From: Pseudomonas svalbardensis
Lineage (GTDB): Bacteria; Pseudomonadota; Gammaproteobacteria; Pseudomonadales; Pseudomonadaceae
Direction of reading: 5' to 3'
Assembly: GCF_030053115.1 (NCBI RefSeq)
Contig: NZ_CP125619.1
Location: forward strand, 1,117,001-1,181,000
DNA length: 64,000 bases
In this document: piece by piece, positions 9,329 through 19,409 of the stretch
Position numbering within the stretch: position 1 is the first letter of the stretch
Layout: every line of letters starts with the position of its first letter
The notes under the pieces: generated by a model
Told to the model about the DNA's origin: nothing
Database searches by the model: none
The model's input: the letters and a program-made list of their open reading frames with translations, nothing else
Made by a program: the position numbers and the translations under genes

Positions 9329-9802
9329 GTGCTGACTCATCTCGATTCCCAAGGTCGCGCCAATATGGTCGACGTCACTGAAAAAGCCGTGACGTTCCGT
9401 GAAGCAACGGCCCAAGCCCTCGTGCGCATGCTGCCCGAAACCCTGCAGATGATCGTCAGCGGCGGTCACCCCAAGGGTGATGTGTTCGCCGTGGCGCGTA
9501 TCGCTGGCATTCAGGCCGCGAAGAAAACCAGCGATCTGATCCCTCTGTGCCATCCGCTGCTGCTCACCGGCGTCAAGGTCGAACTCAATGCCGAAGGCGA
9601 CGACACCGTGCGCATCGTCGCGCGCTGCAAGTTGTCCGGGCAGACCGGCGTAGAGATGGAAGCCCTGACTGCTGCCAGCGTCGCGGCGCTGACTATCTAC
9701 GACATGTGCAAAGCTGTGGATCGCGGCATGACCATCGAAAGCGTGCGCCTGCTGGAGAAACTCGGCGGCAAGAGCGGCCATTTCCAGGCGGATCAGCCAT
9801 GA
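9329..9802 (+). CDS. moaC: MoaC, cyclic pyranopterin monophosphate synthase
   Basis: Second step of molybdenum cofactor synthesis: converts the MoaA product to cyclic pyranopterin monophosphate in the cytoplasm. The product is 157 residues from a GTG start with AGGAG 7 bases upstream, giving the family N-terminus (L)[14 protein letters not shown]. It contains [18 protein letters not shown] and the usual MCKAVDRGM segment. It is first in a moaC-moaD-moaE operon, and the stop overlaps moaD by 4 bases (ATGA). Confidence 0.97.
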   Translation: MLTHLDSQGRANMVDVTEKAVTFREATAQALVRMLPETLQMIVSGGHPKGDVFAVARIAGIQAAKKTSDLIPLCHPLLLTGVKVELNAEGDDTVRIVARCKLSGQTGVEMEALTAASVAALTIYDMCKAVDRGMTIESVRLLEKLGGKSGHFQADQP

Positions 9803-10041
9803 ACCTCACCGTAAAGTTTTTTGCCCGTTACCGTGAAGCGCTCGGCGTGGACTCGGTGAAGGTTGAAGGTGATTTCGCTACGGTCGACGATGTGCGTGCG
9901 CTGCTGGCCCAGCGTGAGGGTGCCGATGTGCTGAGCGAACAGAACCTGATGTGCGCCCGCAACGAAGACCTGTGCCAGCTCGATGAGCCGGTGAGCGATG
10001 GCGATGAAGTGGCATTTTTCCCGACTGTGACCGGAGGCTGA
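9799..10041 (+). CDS. moaD: MoaD, small subunit of molybdopterin synthase
   Basis: Ubiquitin-like sulfur carrier of 80 residues. The C-terminal Gly-Gly (TVTGG) is thiocarboxylated and donates sulfur to MoaE-bound precursor. The start [16 protein letters not shown] is typical, and the ATG overlaps the moaC stop. The moaE start follows 3 bases after the stop, consistent with coupled translation of the two synthase subunits. Confidence 0.97.
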   Translation: MNLTVKFFARYREALGVDSVKVEGDFATVDDVRALLAQREGADVLSEQNLMCARNEDLCQLDEPVSDGDEVAFFPTVTGG

Positions 10042-10044
10042 GCC

Positions 10045-10497
10045 ATGGCGATTCGCGTGCAATCCACGGCGTTCGATCCGGGTGCTGAAGTCAACGCCAT
10101 GCACGCCGCCAATGTGGGCGTTGGGGCGGTGGTGAGTTTTGTCGGCTATGTTCGCGACTTCAATGACGGACTCGACGTCGCCGGGATGTTCCTTGAGCAC
10201 TACCCGGGCATGACTGAAAAAGCCCTCGCCAAGATCGCCACAGAGGCCGAGCAGCGCTGGCCGCTGCTCAAACTTGAAGTGCTGCATCGCATCGGTGCCC
10301 TGGAACCGGGTGAGCCGATCGTCTTCGTCGGCGCCGCCAGCGCCCACCGCCAGGCCGCGTTCGATGCCTGCGCCTTTGTCATGGACTACCTGAAAACCCG
10401 CGCACCGTTCTGGAAGAAAGAAAACACCCCTGACGGGTCGCGTTGGGTTGAAGGGCGCGACAGTGATCATGCGGCGGCGGATCGCTGGAAGCAGTAA
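10045..10497 (+). CDS. moaE: MoaE, large subunit of molybdopterin synthase
   Basis: Catalytic subunit that inserts two sulfurs to make molybdopterin. The length of 150 residues is normal. It has the family GAVVSFVGYVRDFN, SAHRQAAFDACAFVMDYLKTRAPFWKKE with the active-site lysines, and DGSRWVEG. It is the last gene of the moaCDE operon. The cofactor produced is needed by the formate dehydrogenase encoded at 39.4-44.6 kb. Confidence 0.97.
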   Translation: MAIRVQSTAFDPGAEVNAMHAANVGVGAVVSFVGYVRDFNDGLDVAGMFLEHYPGMTEKALAKIATEAEQRWPLLKLEVLHRIGALEPGEPIVFVGAASAHRQAAFDACAFVMDYLKTRAPFWKKENTPDGSRWVEGRDSDHAAADRWKQ

Positions 10498-10734
10498 ACA
10501 GCCAGTAAGTTCTTCATTGACTGTCAGTCCGCCTTGCTCGCGAAGAGGCCATCTGCATCACCCCATTTCCCACTGATTGACCTCCCGACCATCGGCGGCC
10601 ACATCTTCAAGAACCCCGATTGACGGCCTATACATAAAAGTCCAGTATGGAATTATAAGTACAAAAAAGCGCTTCCCCGTTTCTGCTCATTCTTCTGTCT
10701 TGCCAAACCAACAACAACCCGCGAGAGAACGAAC

Positions 10735-11511
10735 ATGAAGAAATTCCCCCTCATCACCGGTCTGGCTCTGAGCCTGTTGGCGTGCAGCAGCCTGTCCGCC
10801 GCCGATAAAACCCTGCGCATCGGTATCGAAGCGGCTTATCCGCCGTTCGCGTCCAAAACCGATAAAGGTGAGATTGTCGGGTTCGACTACGACATCGGCA
10901 GTGCCCTGTGCGCGCAGATGAAGGTCAAGTGCGTTTGGGTCGAAGGTGAGTTCGACGGTCTGATTCCTTCCCTTAAAGTGAAGAAAATCGACATGGCGCT
11001 GTCGTCCATGACCATCAACGAAGACCGCAAGAAGTCGGTGGATTTCACCCACAAGTACTATTTCACCTCATCGCGTCTGGTGATGAAGGACGGTGCGGTC
11101 GTGGATGACCAGTACGCCAGCCTCAAGGGCAAGACTGTTGGTGTGCAGCGCGCCACCACTACCGACCGTTATGCCACTGAGGTTTTTGAACCGAAGGGTA
11201 TCAACGTCAAGCGTTACGGCAACAACGAAGAGATCTACATGGATCTGGCTGCCGGTCGCCTCGATGCCATTTTTGCCGATACCATCCCGCTGAATGACTT
11301 CCTGACGATGCCGCGTGGAAAGGGTTATGCCTTTGTCGGGCCGGAGCTCAAGGATCCGAAATACGTGGGCGAGGGCGCCGGGATCGCGGTGCGCAAGGGC
11401 AACACTGAGTTGGTCTCCGAGCTGAACACGGCCATCGACGGCATTCGCGCCAGTGGCGAGTACCAGAAGATTTCAGAGAAGTACTTCAAGTCTGATATCT
11501 ACGGCGATTGA
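10735..11511 (+). CDS. Periplasmic amino-acid-binding protein (ABC transporter, cationic/polar amino acids)
   Basis: The 258-residue protein has a signal peptide ([23 protein letters not shown]) and an SBP family 3 fold: [51 protein letters not shown] and [13 protein letters not shown]. It resembles the HisJ/ArgT/LAO type that captures lysine, arginine, ornithine or histidine. No permease or ATPase gene is adjacent, so it probably serves a transporter encoded elsewhere. GAGAGAA upstream supports the ATG. The exact ligand is not determinable by eye. Confidence 0.88.
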   Translation: MKKFPLITGLALSLLACSSLSAADKTLRIGIEAAYPPFASKTDKGEIVGFDYDIGSALCAQMKVKCVWVEGEFDGLIPSLKVKKIDMALSSMTINEDRKKSVDFTHKYYFTSSRLVMKDGAVVDDQYASLKGKTVGVQRATTTDRYATEVFEPKGINVKRYGNNEEIYMDLAAGRLDAIFADTIPLNDFLTMPRGKGYAFVGPELKDPKYVGEGAGIAVRKGNTELVSELNTAIDGIRASGEYQKISEKYFKSDIYGD

Positions 11512-11701
11512 TCAATTGCTGGCGGGGGCTTTCTCACGAAAGCCTCTGCGCGGTTCCGATTCCTGAAAAACGCTTGAAAGTTAATCCCTTCTTAACCGGC
11601 TTGTCGTCTATTCCCCGATACCCCGATGTGCGCGCCGGACTCTCAAAGGTCAGGGCCAGCGTGTAGACTTCTGGGCAATCGATATTTAGAAGGGAAACGC
11701 A

Positions 11702-12211
11702 ATGAGCGAGGAAACGATGCGGTTGGGCCGTGAACGGCGCTATCTGGTGTTGCTGGGCTTCATCTGCCTGGGGCTGATCGGTGGCGCGATGTACATGCAA
11801 ATTGTTCTGGGCGAGGCGCCATGCCCGCTGTGCATCCTGCAACGTTATGCGTTGCTGCTGATTGCGCTCTTCGCGTTCATCGGCGCGGCCATGCGCACCC
11901 GGCGCAGCATCACGGTATTTGAAACCCTGGTGGTGATCTGCGCCATTGCAGGCGTCGGGGTGGCCGGGCATCACGTCTATACCCAGTTCTATCCGGCGGT
12001 CAGCTGCGGCATCGATGTACTGCAACCGATAGTGGACGGTTTGCCACTGGCGAAGATCTTCCCGCTGGGCTTCCAGGTCGACGGCTTCTGCTCCACGCCG
12101 TACCCGCCGATCCTCGGTCTGTCGCTTGCACAATGGGCGCTGCTAGCCTTTGTGCTAATCGTGGTGCTGGTGCCGCTGCTCACTTCGCGTAATCGCAAAG
12201 CCCTGCGCTGA
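11702..12211 (+). CDS. dsbB: DsbB, disulfide bond formation protein B
   Basis: Four-helix inner-membrane protein that reoxidises DsbA and passes electrons to quinone. The product is 169 residues. The first periplasmic loop carries the redox pair CPLC (GEAPCPLCILQRY). The second loop has the other cysteines (VSCGID and DGFCSTPYPP). Four hydrophobic segments are evident. AAGGG precedes the ATG. A strong terminator follows directly. Confidence 0.95.
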   Translation: MSEETMRLGRERRYLVLLGFICLGLIGGAMYMQIVLGEAPCPLCILQRYALLLIALFAFIGAAMRTRRSITVFETLVVICAIAGVGVAGHHVYTQFYPAVSCGIDVLQPIVDGLPLAKIFPLGFQVDGFCSTPYPPILGLSLAQWALLAFVLIVVLVPLLTSRNRKALR

Positions 12212-12240
12212 AGTCATCCGCCGCATCGCTGCCACACAAA

Positions 12241-12279
12241 AAAACGCCCCGGCCCTCGTTGAGGGGGTCGGGGCGTTTT
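12241..12279 (+). terminator. Rho-independent terminator after dsbB
   Basis: Long GC hairpin AAAACGCCCCGGCCCTC...GGGGGTCGGGGCGTTTT ending in T's, 30 bases after the dsbB stop. The flanking A and T tracts mean it may act in both directions. Confidence 0.88.
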
Positions 12280-13026
12280 GCATTTCAGGGCGCAGGTAAA
12301 ATGACCTTGATGCGCGACAAGTATGGGTGCGGCACGTGTGCGACATGTTGTCACAGCGGGAGTGTCGCAAGGCATTACAGGGCGCCGAATTGGTACATGG
12401 CTACGCAACAAAATTGGCCTGTTTTAGCGTCTGGCAACTTCAGCCTCAAAAATCCGGAACAGGCAGTTTTAACAGGCCTTGGCGAATCGCCGAAGCCCTT
12501 GTCACATGGGGGTTTTGGCAGGGTCGAAGGAGGGCGCAGAGCCTTCGATACTGTCTGAACTGCCTGAGGTAGACCTACAATTTTTGGTGTTTTTGTTGAG
12601 AATGAATTTCGATACCATGGCGCACTTTTGCAAATACCGTTAATGATTGTTGCTGGAATGGATAAGAATTATTTCTGGATGAGACATGGTTTATAAAACG
12701 TTACATATCTACAATCGCCCGCACTGAATTCCCGGCACTGCTCATCCCTGAGCAGGAATAGGGCGTCGAGAGGCTCTTTGGCTTCATGCGACTCCCAGGT
12801 GTCGGTGCCTTCCAATTATCCGCACCAAATGGAATTGGTCTGTAACAAGGCCTTTGACCACGAATTCGAATAAGAACTCAACGCTAGCCCAGGATTTGTC
12901 GAACAGCGTCTGACGCGCGACGGGCAGCCACTTATTCAATCCAAGAAAAATGCCAACCCTTGGCAGGGCGAAGTGTTGGCGATCAAAACCCAACTGCATT
13001 GCGCAAGCTGCTTTAGAGGTCGTGAG
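12280..13026 (+). promoter_or_regulatory. Region upstream of the cyo operon
   Basis: About 750 bases with no convincing gene; short frames on both strands lack ribosome sites. Two regulator-like sites stand out. One is a near-palindrome TGCGACA-TGT-TGTCACA at 12339-12355. The other is GATAAG-A-ATTATT at 12661-12673, which matches the 6-1-6 Fur pattern GATAAT-n-ATTATC at 10 of 12 positions. The long distance suggests a leader or several promoters for cyo. Confidence 0.4.
12661..12675. promoter_or_regulatory. Putative Fur box upstream of cyoA
   Basis: GATAAGAATTATTTC fits the inverted-hexamer Fur consensus with two mismatches and lies in an A/T-rich, promoter-like patch about 360 bases before cyoA. 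Assignment rests on consensus only. Confidence 0.3.
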
Positions 13027-13971
13027 ATGAGTAAAAACAGGTACCCCAGACTACTAGGCTTATTGCCGCTGATCGGCACGTTGTTGCTGTCAGGCTGCAA
13101 CATGACCTTGCTCGATCCCAAGGGCCAGGTCGGCCTGGACGAGCGAAACCTGATCATCACCGCAACGCTGCTGATGCTGTTGGTCGTGGTTCCGGTCATC
13201 GTCATGACCTTCCTGTTCGCCTGGAAATACCGCGCGTCCAACACCGACGCCGTCTACACGCCGAAATGGTCGCACTCCACCAAGATCGAAATCGCGGTGT
13301 GGGCTGTTCCAGTGCTGATCATCATTGCCCTGGGTTATGTCACCTACAAGTCGACCCACGCCTTGGATCCTTACAAGCCGCTGGAATCCGACGTCAAGCC
13401 GATCACCATTGAAGTAGTCGCGCTGGACTGGAAGTGGATGTTCATCTATCCAGAGCAAGGCATCGCCACCGTCAACAAGATCGTGTTCCCGGCGCACACG
13501 CCGATCAACTTCAAGGTGACTTCGGACTCCGTGATGAACTCGTTCTTCATCCCGGCCCTGGGCGGCCAGATCTACGCGATGGCCGGCATGCAGACCAAAC
13601 TGCACCTGATCGCCAACCAGAACGCTGAAATGGACGGTATCTCCGCCAACTACAGCGGCGCTGGTTTCACCGGCATGAAATTCAAAGCTATCGCCACCTC
13701 TCAGGAAGATTTCGACGCCTGGGTCAGCGAAGTCAAAAAGGCACCTAAACAGCTTGAAAAAGCTGAATACGAAGCCCTTTCCAAGCCAAGCCAGAACAAC
13801 CCAGTCGAGCTCTACTCCTCGGTCACGCCGAACCTGTTCCAGATCATCGTCGACAAGTACGAAGGCATGAAACCGGGCAAGCCGATGCACCACGAGAAGA
13901 AAGAGCACGAAATGGCCGCCATGGAAGGGATGGACATGAGTTCGCATTCAGCTGCCGGGGCAGAGGAGTAA
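13027..13971 (+). CDS. cyoA: CyoA, cytochrome bo3 ubiquinol oxidase subunit II
   Basis: Subunit II of the proton-pumping quinol oxidase. The 314-residue protein starts [24 protein letters not shown], a lipoprotein signal with lipobox LSGC. Two membrane segments follow, then a cupredoxin-fold periplasmic domain ([45 protein letters not shown]) that lacks the CuA ligands, as expected for a quinol rather than a cytochrome c oxidase. The C-terminus is His/Met-rich ([17 protein letters not shown]). The ATG at 13027 is chosen to give the signal peptide. Confidence 0.96.
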   Translation: MSKNRYPRLLGLLPLIGTLLLSGCNMTLLDPKGQVGLDERNLIITATLLMLLVVVPVIVMTFLFAWKYRASNTDAVYTPKWSHSTKIEIAVWAVPVLIIIALGYVTYKSTHALDPYKPLESDVKPITIEVVALDWKWMFIYPEQGIATVNKIVFPAHTPINFKVTSDSVMNSFFIPALGGQIYAMAGMQTKLHLIANQNAEMDGISANYSGAGFTGMKFKAIATSQEDFDAWVSEVKKAPKQLEKAEYEALSKPSQNNPVELYSSVTPNLFQIIVDKYEGMKPGKPMHHEKKEHEMAAMEGMDMSSHSAAGAEE

Positions 13972-13974
13972 ACG

Positions 13975-16005
13975 ATGTTTGGTAAATTAAGTTGGGAAGC
14001 GGTCCCGTTCCACGAACCGATCGTGATGATAACCATCGCCATGATCGCGCTCGGTGGTCTGGCGCTGTTCGCTGCAATCACCTATTTCAAGAAGTGGACC
14101 TATCTGTGGTCCGAGTGGCTGACCTCGGTCGACCACAAGAAAATCGGCGTGATGTACATCATCGTTGCCATGGTCATGCTGCTGCGCGGTTTTGCCGACG
14201 CCATCATGATGCGTACCCAGTTGGCCATGGCCACCGAGGGTTCGCCTGGCTACCTGCCGCCTGAACACTATGACCAGATCTTCACCGCTCACGGTGTGAT
14301 CATGATCATCTTCATGGCGATGCCATTCTTCACAGGCTTAATGAACCTTGCAGTGCCGCTGCAGATCGGCGCGCGTGACGTGGCCTACCCGTTCCTGAAC
14401 TCCCTGAGCTTCTGGCTGCTGGTGTCGGGCGTGGTGCTGATCAACCTGTCCCTGGGCGTCGGCGAATTCGCCAAGACCGGCTGGGTTGCCTATCCGCCGC
14501 TGTCGGGCCTGCAATACAGCCCGGGCGTGGGGATGGATTACTACATCTGGGCGCTACAGCTATCCGGGTTGGGTACGACGCTGACGGGGGTCAACTTCCT
14601 GGCCACCGTGCTGAAAATGCGTACCCCGGGCATGAAGCTGATGGACATGCCGATCTTCACCTGGACCTGCACCTGGGCCAACGTCCTGATCGTGGCCTCG
14701 TTCCCGATCCTGACCGCTACCCTGGCACTGCTGACGCTTGACCGTTACATGGATTTCCACATTTTCACCAATGAACTTGGTGGCAATCCGATGATGTACG
14801 TCAACCTGTTCTGGGCCTGGGGTCACCCCGAGGTTTACATCCTGATTCTGCCGGCGTTCGGGATCTTCTCCGAAGTCATCTCGACCTTCACCGGCAAGCG
14901 TCTGTTCGGCCACCACTCGATGGTCTACGCATCGGGCGCGATCTCGATCCTGGGCTTCATGGTCTGGCTGCACCACTTCTTCACCATGGGTTCGGGTGCC
15001 AGCGTCAACGCCTTCTTCGGTCTGGCGACGATGCTGATTTCGATCCCGACGGGGGTGAAGCTATTCAACTGGCTGTTCACCATTTACCAAGGGCGTCTGC
15101 GTTTCACCAGCCAGGTTCTGTGGACCCTGGGCTTCATGGTGACCTTCGCCATCGGCGGCATGACCGGCGTACTGCTGGCCATTCCGGGTGCGGACTTCGT
15201 CCTGCACAACAGCCTGTTCGTGATCGCTCACTTCCACAACGTGATCATCGGCGGCGCGGTATTCGGCTACATCGCAGGCTTCAGCTTCTACTTCCCTAAA
15301 GCGTTCGGCTTCAAGCTGCACGAAGGTTGGGGCAAGGCAGCGTTCTGGTTCTGGATCTCGGGCTTCTTCGTCGCGTTCATGCCGCTCTATGCACTGGGCT
15401 TCATGGGCATGACCCGTCGTCTGAACGCCACCACCAACCCTGAGTGGGTGCCGTACCTGTACGTCGCCATGTTCGGTGCGGTGATGATCGCGGTCGGTAT
15501 CGCCTGCCAGCTGATTCAGCTGTACGTCAGCGTGCGTGATCGCAACAAGCCGGAAAACATGTGCGAACACGGTGACCCGTGGAATGCACACACGTTGGAA
15601 TGGTCGACCTCGTCGCCACCACCGTTCTACAACTTTGCCGTGCTGCCAAAAGCGGAAACCATCGATCCGTTCACCGAAGCCAAGGAAAACGGTACCGCGT
15701 ACAAGGCTCCGGCCAAGTACGAACCGATCCACATGCCAAACAACACCGCGACCGGTGTGGTCATGGGGGCTCTGTTGACCGTGTTCGGTTTCGCGATGAT
15801 CTGGCACATCTGGTGGTTGGCCATCGTTGGTCTGGTTGGCACCGTGGTCTACTTCGTGATCCACGCTGCACGTGATGATCAAGGCTACATGGTGCCGGTC
15901 GACGTGATCGAGCGCATCGAAGCCGAGCAGCACAAGCGTCTGGTAGCGGCCGGGAAAGTTCCAGCCACCGCCACCCGTGTTGAAACCTCGTTGGAACAGG
16001 CTTAA
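13975..16005 (+). CDS. cyoB: CyoB, cytochrome bo3 ubiquinol oxidase subunit I
   Basis: Catalytic haem-copper subunit of 676 residues. Haem and CuB ligands are visible: HGVIMIIF (low-spin haem His), [14 protein letters not shown] (CuB His with cross-linked Tyr), WLHHFF (CuB His pair) and [11 protein letters not shown] (haem o3 and low-spin haem His). Proton-channel residues are present in [10 protein letters not shown] and [10 protein letters not shown]. It starts 3 bases after cyoA ends. The length and motifs are those of a fully functional enzyme. Confidence 0.98.
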   Translation: MFGKLSWEAVPFHEPIVMITIAMIALGGLALFAAITYFKKWTYLWSEWLTSVDHKKIGVMYIIVAMVMLLRGFADAIMMRTQLAMATEGSPGYLPPEHYDQIFTAHGVIMIIFMAMPFFTGLMNLAVPLQIGARDVAYPFLNSLSFWLLVSGVVLINLSLGVGEFAKTGWVAYPPLSGLQYSPGVGMDYYIWALQLSGLGTTLTGVNFLATVLKMRTPGMKLMDMPIFTWTCTWANVLIVASFPILTATLALLTLDRYMDFHIFTNELGGNPMMYVNLFWAWGHPEVYILILPAFGIFSEVISTFTGKRLFGHHSMVYASGAISILGFMVWLHHFFTMGSGASVNAFFGLATMLISIPTGVKLFNWLFTIYQGRLRFTSQVLWTLGFMVTFAIGGMTGVLLAIPGADFVLHNSLFVIAHFHNVIIGGAVFGYIAGFSFYFPKAFGFKLHEGWGKAAFWFWISGFFVAFMPLYALGFMGMTRRLNATTNPEWVPYLYVAMFGAVMIAVGIACQLIQLYVSVRDRNKPENMCEHGDPWNAHTLEWSTSSPPPFYNFAVLPKAETIDPFTEAKENGTAYKAPAKYEPIHMPNNTATGVVMGALLTVFGFAMIWHIWWLAIVGLVGTVVYFVIHAARDDQGYMVPVDVIERIEAEQHKRLVAAGKVPATATRVETSLEQA

Positions 16006-16008
16006 ACC

Positions 16009-16635
16009 ATGTCGAACTTAGTGACCACTGCTGGACACGCCCATGGCACGGACCATGGGCACGACGACCATCACCACGACTCGGGCGAGATGACCGTATT
16101 CGGTTTCTGGCTCTACCTGATGACCGACTGCATTCTGTTTGCGTCGATCTTCGCGGCGTACGCGGTACTGGTTAACAACGTAGCGGGTGGCCCGTCGGGC
16201 CACGACATCTTCGAGCTGCCATACGTACTGGGCGAAACCGCTCTGCTGCTGTTCAGTTCGATCACCTACGGCTTCGCCATGCTGGCGTTGTTCAAGGGCA
16301 AGAAGAACCAGGTCCTGGGCTGGCTGGGCATGACCTTCCTGTTCGGTGCCGGCTTCATCGGCATGGAGATCAACGAGTTCCACGTGTTGATTTCCGAAGG
16401 CTACGGCCCTAGCCGCAGCGGCTTCCTGTCCGGGTTCTTCACCCTGGTCGGCACCCACGGTCTGCACGTGACCAGCGGTCTGATCTGGATGGCGATCATG
16501 ATGTATCAGGTGCAGAAAAATGGCCTGACGGCGACCAACAAGACCCGTCTGAGCTGCCTGAGCCTGTTCTGGCACTTCCTGGACGTGGTGTGGATCTGCG
16601 TATTCACCGTTGTTTATCTGATGGGGACTATGTAA
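16009..16635 (+). CDS. cyoC: CyoC, cytochrome bo3 oxidase subunit III
   Basis: Integral membrane subunit III, 208 residues with five hydrophobic segments. The N-terminus is strikingly His/Asp-rich ([18 protein letters not shown]), as is common in pseudomonad CyoC. Family stretches include [25 protein letters not shown] and [13 protein letters not shown]. It starts 3 bases after cyoB and abuts cyoD. Confidence 0.96.
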   Translation: MSNLVTTAGHAHGTDHGHDDHHHDSGEMTVFGFWLYLMTDCILFASIFAAYAVLVNNVAGGPSGHDIFELPYVLGETALLLFSSITYGFAMLALFKGKKNQVLGWLGMTFLFGAGFIGMEINEFHVLISEGYGPSRSGFLSGFFTLVGTHGLHVTSGLIWMAIMMYQVQKNGLTATNKTRLSCLSLFWHFLDVVWICVFTVVYLMGTM

Positions 16636-16971
16636 ATGGCTAACGCTCATTCCCACGATAGCCACGACGCCGGCCACGGCAGCGTCAAGTCCTATGCTAT
16701 CGGTTTCATCCTGTCGGTGATCCTGACCGTCATTCCTTTCGGTCTGGTGATGTACCCATCGCTGCCGAAAGCCCTGACCCTGTGGATCGTACTGGCCTTC
16801 GCAGTCATCCAGGTGCTGGTGCACCTGGTGTACTTCCTCCACCTGGACCGTTCGGCCGCGCAGCGTAACAACGTGATTGCGTTTGTTTTCGCCGCGATCG
16901 TGATTGTCCTGCTGGTTGGCCTGTCGTTGTGGATCATGTTCAGCATCCACACCAACATGATGGCGCACTGA
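16636..16971 (+). CDS. cyoD: CyoD, cytochrome bo3 oxidase subunit IV
   Basis: Small membrane subunit of 111 residues with three hydrophobic segments ([61 protein letters not shown]). It assists assembly of CuB in subunit I. The N-terminus is His-rich ([16 protein letters not shown]). Its ATG directly follows the cyoC stop. Confidence 0.95.
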   Translation: MANAHSHDSHDAGHGSVKSYAIGFILSVILTVIPFGLVMYPSLPKALTLWIVLAFAVIQVLVHLVYFLHLDRSAAQRNNVIAFVFAAIVIVLLVGLSLWIMFSIHTNMMAH

Positions 16972-16982
16972 GGAAAGTCCGG

Positions 16983-17870
16983 ATGTCCTTTAAGCACTTT
17001 ATCCAAATCACCAAACCGGGGATCATTTTCGGTAACGTGCTTTCTGTGGCGGGCGGATTTTTCCTGGCCTCGAAAGGGCATGTCGATCTGGCCATTTTCC
17101 TGGCCGCCATGATCGGCACGTCGCTGGTGGTGGCTTCCGGTTGCGTGTTCAACAACTGCATCGACCGCGACATCGACCTGAAGATGGAACGCACCAAGAA
17201 CCGGGCACTGGTCCAGGGCTTGATCTCCCTGAAACTGGCCCTGGCTTTTGCGACCGTCCTGGGTGTTTTCGGCGTTGCACTGTTGTACAAAGTGGCCAAC
17301 CCGTTGGCCGCGTTGTTCGCGGTGATCGGCTTTGTCATCTACGTCGGCTTCTACAGCCTGTACCTCAAGCGCAAGTCGGTTCACGGCACGCTGGTGGGCA
17401 GTCTGTCGGGCGCCATGCCGCCGGTGATTGGCTACGTGGCTGTGACAAACAGCTTCGACATGGCCGCACTGACGTTGCTGGTGATGTTCAGCCTGTGGCA
17501 GATGCCGCATTCCTACGCCATCGCGATCTTCCGCTTCAACGATTACCTGGCCGCATCGATTCCGGTGTTGCCAGTGAAGCGCGGGATTCAAGTGGCGAAG
17601 AAGCACATCCTGCTCTACATCCTGGCGTTCCTCGTGGCGACCTTGATGCTGACCTTCAGCGGCTACGCCGGCATGAGCTACCTCGCCGTCGCCGCGGCCA
17701 TGGGCATGTACTGGTTGTACATGGCCTGGACCGGCTACAAGGCAGTGGATGACACGGTCTGGGCACGCAAGCTGTTCGTGTTCTCGATCTTCACCATTAC
17801 CGCGTTGAGCGTGATGATGTCGCTGGACTTTAAAGTGCCAAGTGAGCTGTTGCTGACGTACGCGCCTTAA
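16983..17870 (+). CDS. cyoE: CyoE, protohaem IX farnesyltransferase (haem O synthase)
   Basis: Prenyltransferase that converts haem B to haem O for the oxidase. The 295-residue multi-spanning protein has the UbiA-type Asp-rich motif in [18 protein letters not shown] and a second conserved loop after [14 protein letters not shown]. The ATG at 16983 has GAGGAAAG upstream and gives the usual [18 protein letters not shown] start. It is the last gene of the operon and a terminator follows. Confidence 0.96.
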   Translation: MSFKHFIQITKPGIIFGNVLSVAGGFFLASKGHVDLAIFLAAMIGTSLVVASGCVFNNCIDRDIDLKMERTKNRALVQGLISLKLALAFATVLGVFGVALLYKVANPLAALFAVIGFVIYVGFYSLYLKRKSVHGTLVGSLSGAMPPVIGYVAVTNSFDMAALTLLVMFSLWQMPHSYAIAIFRFNDYLAASIPVLPVKRGIQVAKKHILLYILAFLVATLMLTFSGYAGMSYLAVAAAMGMYWLYMAWTGYKAVDDTVWARKLFVFSIFTITALSVMMSLDFKVPSELLLTYAP

Positions 17871-17888
17871 GATTCATACGCTGCAAAG

Positions 17889-17925
17889 AAAAGCCCCGCC
17901 TTCGTGAGAAGCGCGGGGCTTTTTG
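17889..17925 (+). terminator. Terminator of the cyo operon
   Basis: Hairpin AAAGCCCCGC-cttcgtgagaa-GCGCGGGGCTTTTT beginning about 18 bases after the cyoE stop. Confidence 0.88.
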
Positions 17926-18069
17926 TTGGTCGGGCTTACACAAGAATCTTCCCACAGGGTTTTCAGGTTGTCGGTCGGAAGTCGCCTCCCTAACCTTCTG
18001 ACGCTGCCAATACAGCGGCGATATTTGTTAGGCGCCGCGCCACACCCCAACAGTGTTAGAGGTTCGAAA

Positions 18070-18708
18070 ATGGAACTGCCGGACGCAATCACCCCCTGCG
18101 TGAATACGAGCAAGGCATTGGGGCAGGCTTTGATTTCGATGTTCAAATCCGTCGAAGCGGAACTGGTACTTGAGAGCGCAGAACCTGGGGCGGTCAAAAT
18201 TATCGTGTTCGGTGGCTGCGCAGTTCACCTTTATACAAATCATCGTGTTTCCACGGACGTCGATGCCGAGATCTATGAGGCGAATGTCCCGGAAGCTCTT
18301 CACCTTCAAACCATGCTCGCGGAGATACCTGAGCAATTTGTCGATGAGCGATCCGGTCGATTGATGGAGTTGAACTATGACCTTCAATACAACACAAGCT
18401 TTGGCCCAATTCACGAGGACTACTGGGAGCGGAGCCTTCCTCTTATGGAGTTTCCGATCGAATCTCCTTTGCACGTCCACATTGCCGCACCTATCGCCAT
18501 TGCCATCTCTAAGCTGGGTAGAGCTACCGAACAGGACATCGGCGATATCATGGCGCTTCTCAGGGGGGGCTTCATACTGAGCACCGAGCTCCATCGACTG
18601 GCATTGCAGGCGATTGATGTATATGTTGGCAACAAAGAGCCACCAACCTCGGTTCTCACCAATATTTTGCAAGACTACTTGGAGAATACAGATGACGAAG
18701 CCTCTTAA
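18070..18708 (+). CDS. Nucleotidyltransferase-like protein (DUF6036 type), possible toxin of a TA-like pair
   Basis: The 212-residue product has an N-terminal patch typical of minimal nucleotidyltransferases: IIVFGGCAVHLYTNHR followed by VSTDVDAEIYEA (GG...hR.TxDvD). This recalls the DUF6036/AbiEii-like group, but the match is by eye. The remaining two-thirds is helical. The ATG at 18070 has AGAGG 7 bases upstream. The downstream gene overlaps it by 17 bases, so the two are translated together. Lower GC than the cyo genes and a degenerate antitoxin gene next door suggest an acquired patch. Confidence 0.6.
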   Translation: MELPDAITPCVNTSKALGQALISMFKSVEAELVLESAEPGAVKIIVFGGCAVHLYTNHRVSTDVDAEIYEANVPEALHLQTMLAEIPEQFVDERSGRLMELNYDLQYNTSFGPIHEDYWERSLPLMEFPIESPLHVHIAAPIAIAISKLGRATEQDIGDIMALLRGGFILSTELHRLALQAIDVYVGNKEPPTSVLTNILQDYLENTDDEAS

Positions 18709-19144
18709 CGGCCACGTCCTCTCATCCGCCTTGGACACACTGGTCAAAAGCCCCTTAAATCAAGCGGATGACGCTGCGCTTGTGAGCGCCGCCAAAGCTG
18801 TTTGGTACTCGAATTCGAACCTTGAGAGCGAAGTCACAGCTTTTCTGAATTGCCACACTGACGAAGTGGAGGTTCGCCGTGCAGGCTATCTGCTTGAACG
18901 ATTCACTCGCTTTGCGTGCGTATCCGATATCCGCGTTTCTGAAACCCTCAATGCTCTTGAGCTTTTTGCATATACGACTTCCAGTCGAGAGGTGGCGCCA
19001 CAAGCAGTCGCACCGCTGCGCCGACGTCGTGATGAGCTCGCCGTCTCTTGGGGGTTGAGTGAAGGCCTTGGCCTGAAGGCTCAAACGCTCATGCCTTTCC
19101 AGACTCGGCATTACGAGGCTGAGCAGCGGGCAACCATGAGGTAG
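18692..19144 (+). CDS. Hypothetical protein, partner of the nucleotidyltransferase-like gene
   Basis: A 150-residue, mostly helical soluble protein with no family I recognise. It starts MTKPLNGHVLSSALDTLVKSPLNQADDAALVSAAKAVWYSN; the rest is rich in Ala, Leu, Arg and Glu. GGAG lies 7 bases before the ATG, inside the 3' end of the preceding gene. The tight overlap implies the two products act together, for example as toxin and antitoxin or as effector and regulator, which is inference only. Confidence 0.6.
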   Translation: MTKPLNGHVLSSALDTLVKSPLNQADDAALVSAAKAVWYSNSNLESEVTAFLNCHTDEVEVRRAGYLLERFTRFACVSDIRVSETLNALELFAYTTSSREVAPQAVAPLRRRRDELAVSWGLSEGLGLKAQTLMPFQTRHYEAEQRATMR

Positions 19145-19147
19145 CTC

Positions 19148-19364
19148 ATGACAAAGCGCGATCTTTTTGCGGAGTTGATGCGGGGCGTTGACGACATGTC
19201 TGCCCAACGCCAAGGCAAGCTTAATAAGCTGTGTAGCAATTTGGTGAAGAACAAGCCCGCTCTCGAAACATGTTCGCAAGATCAAGTCGAAGACCAGGGC
19301 GCAGGCTGCCTTTTTGGTCAGGCTGGTGGGGGAAATCCCCGTCATGGTTGAGCTACTGGTCTGA
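19148..19364 (+). pseudogene. Degenerate HigA/NadS-type HTH antitoxin gene
   Basis: It opens with MTKRDLFAELMRGVDDMSAQRQGKL, the standard start of a Pseudomonas HTH-Xre antitoxin of the HigA/NadS kind. The frame then runs into unrelated residues. A second frame at the 3' end reads KTRAQAAFLVRLVGEIPVMVELLV then stop at 19364, the matching C-terminus of the same family. The central HTH is missing. No cognate HigB/RelE toxin gene is present. I read this as an internal deletion plus frameshift. Confidence 0.65.
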
Positions 19365-19370
19365 TACTTG

Positions 19371-19408
19371 AAAAGCCCCGCCCTCGAGAGAGGGGCGGGG
19401 CTTTTTTG
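19371..19408. terminator. Bidirectional terminator
   Basis: AAAAGCCCCGCCCCTC-like hairpin (AAAAGCCCCGCCCTCGAGAG / AGGGGCGGGGCTTTTTT) between convergent genes. The A tract on the left and T tract on the right allow function on both strands, serving the minus-strand DUF gene at 19410. Confidence 0.85.
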
Positions 19409-19409
19409 T

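Noticed and set aside
12259..12558. 99-codon frame upstream of cyo
   Set aside because: Begins inside the dsbB terminator, has no ribosome site and no recognisable product.
12784..12999. 71-codon minus-strand frame before cyoA
   Set aside because: No ribosome site and no family resemblance; it lies in the presumed cyo leader.
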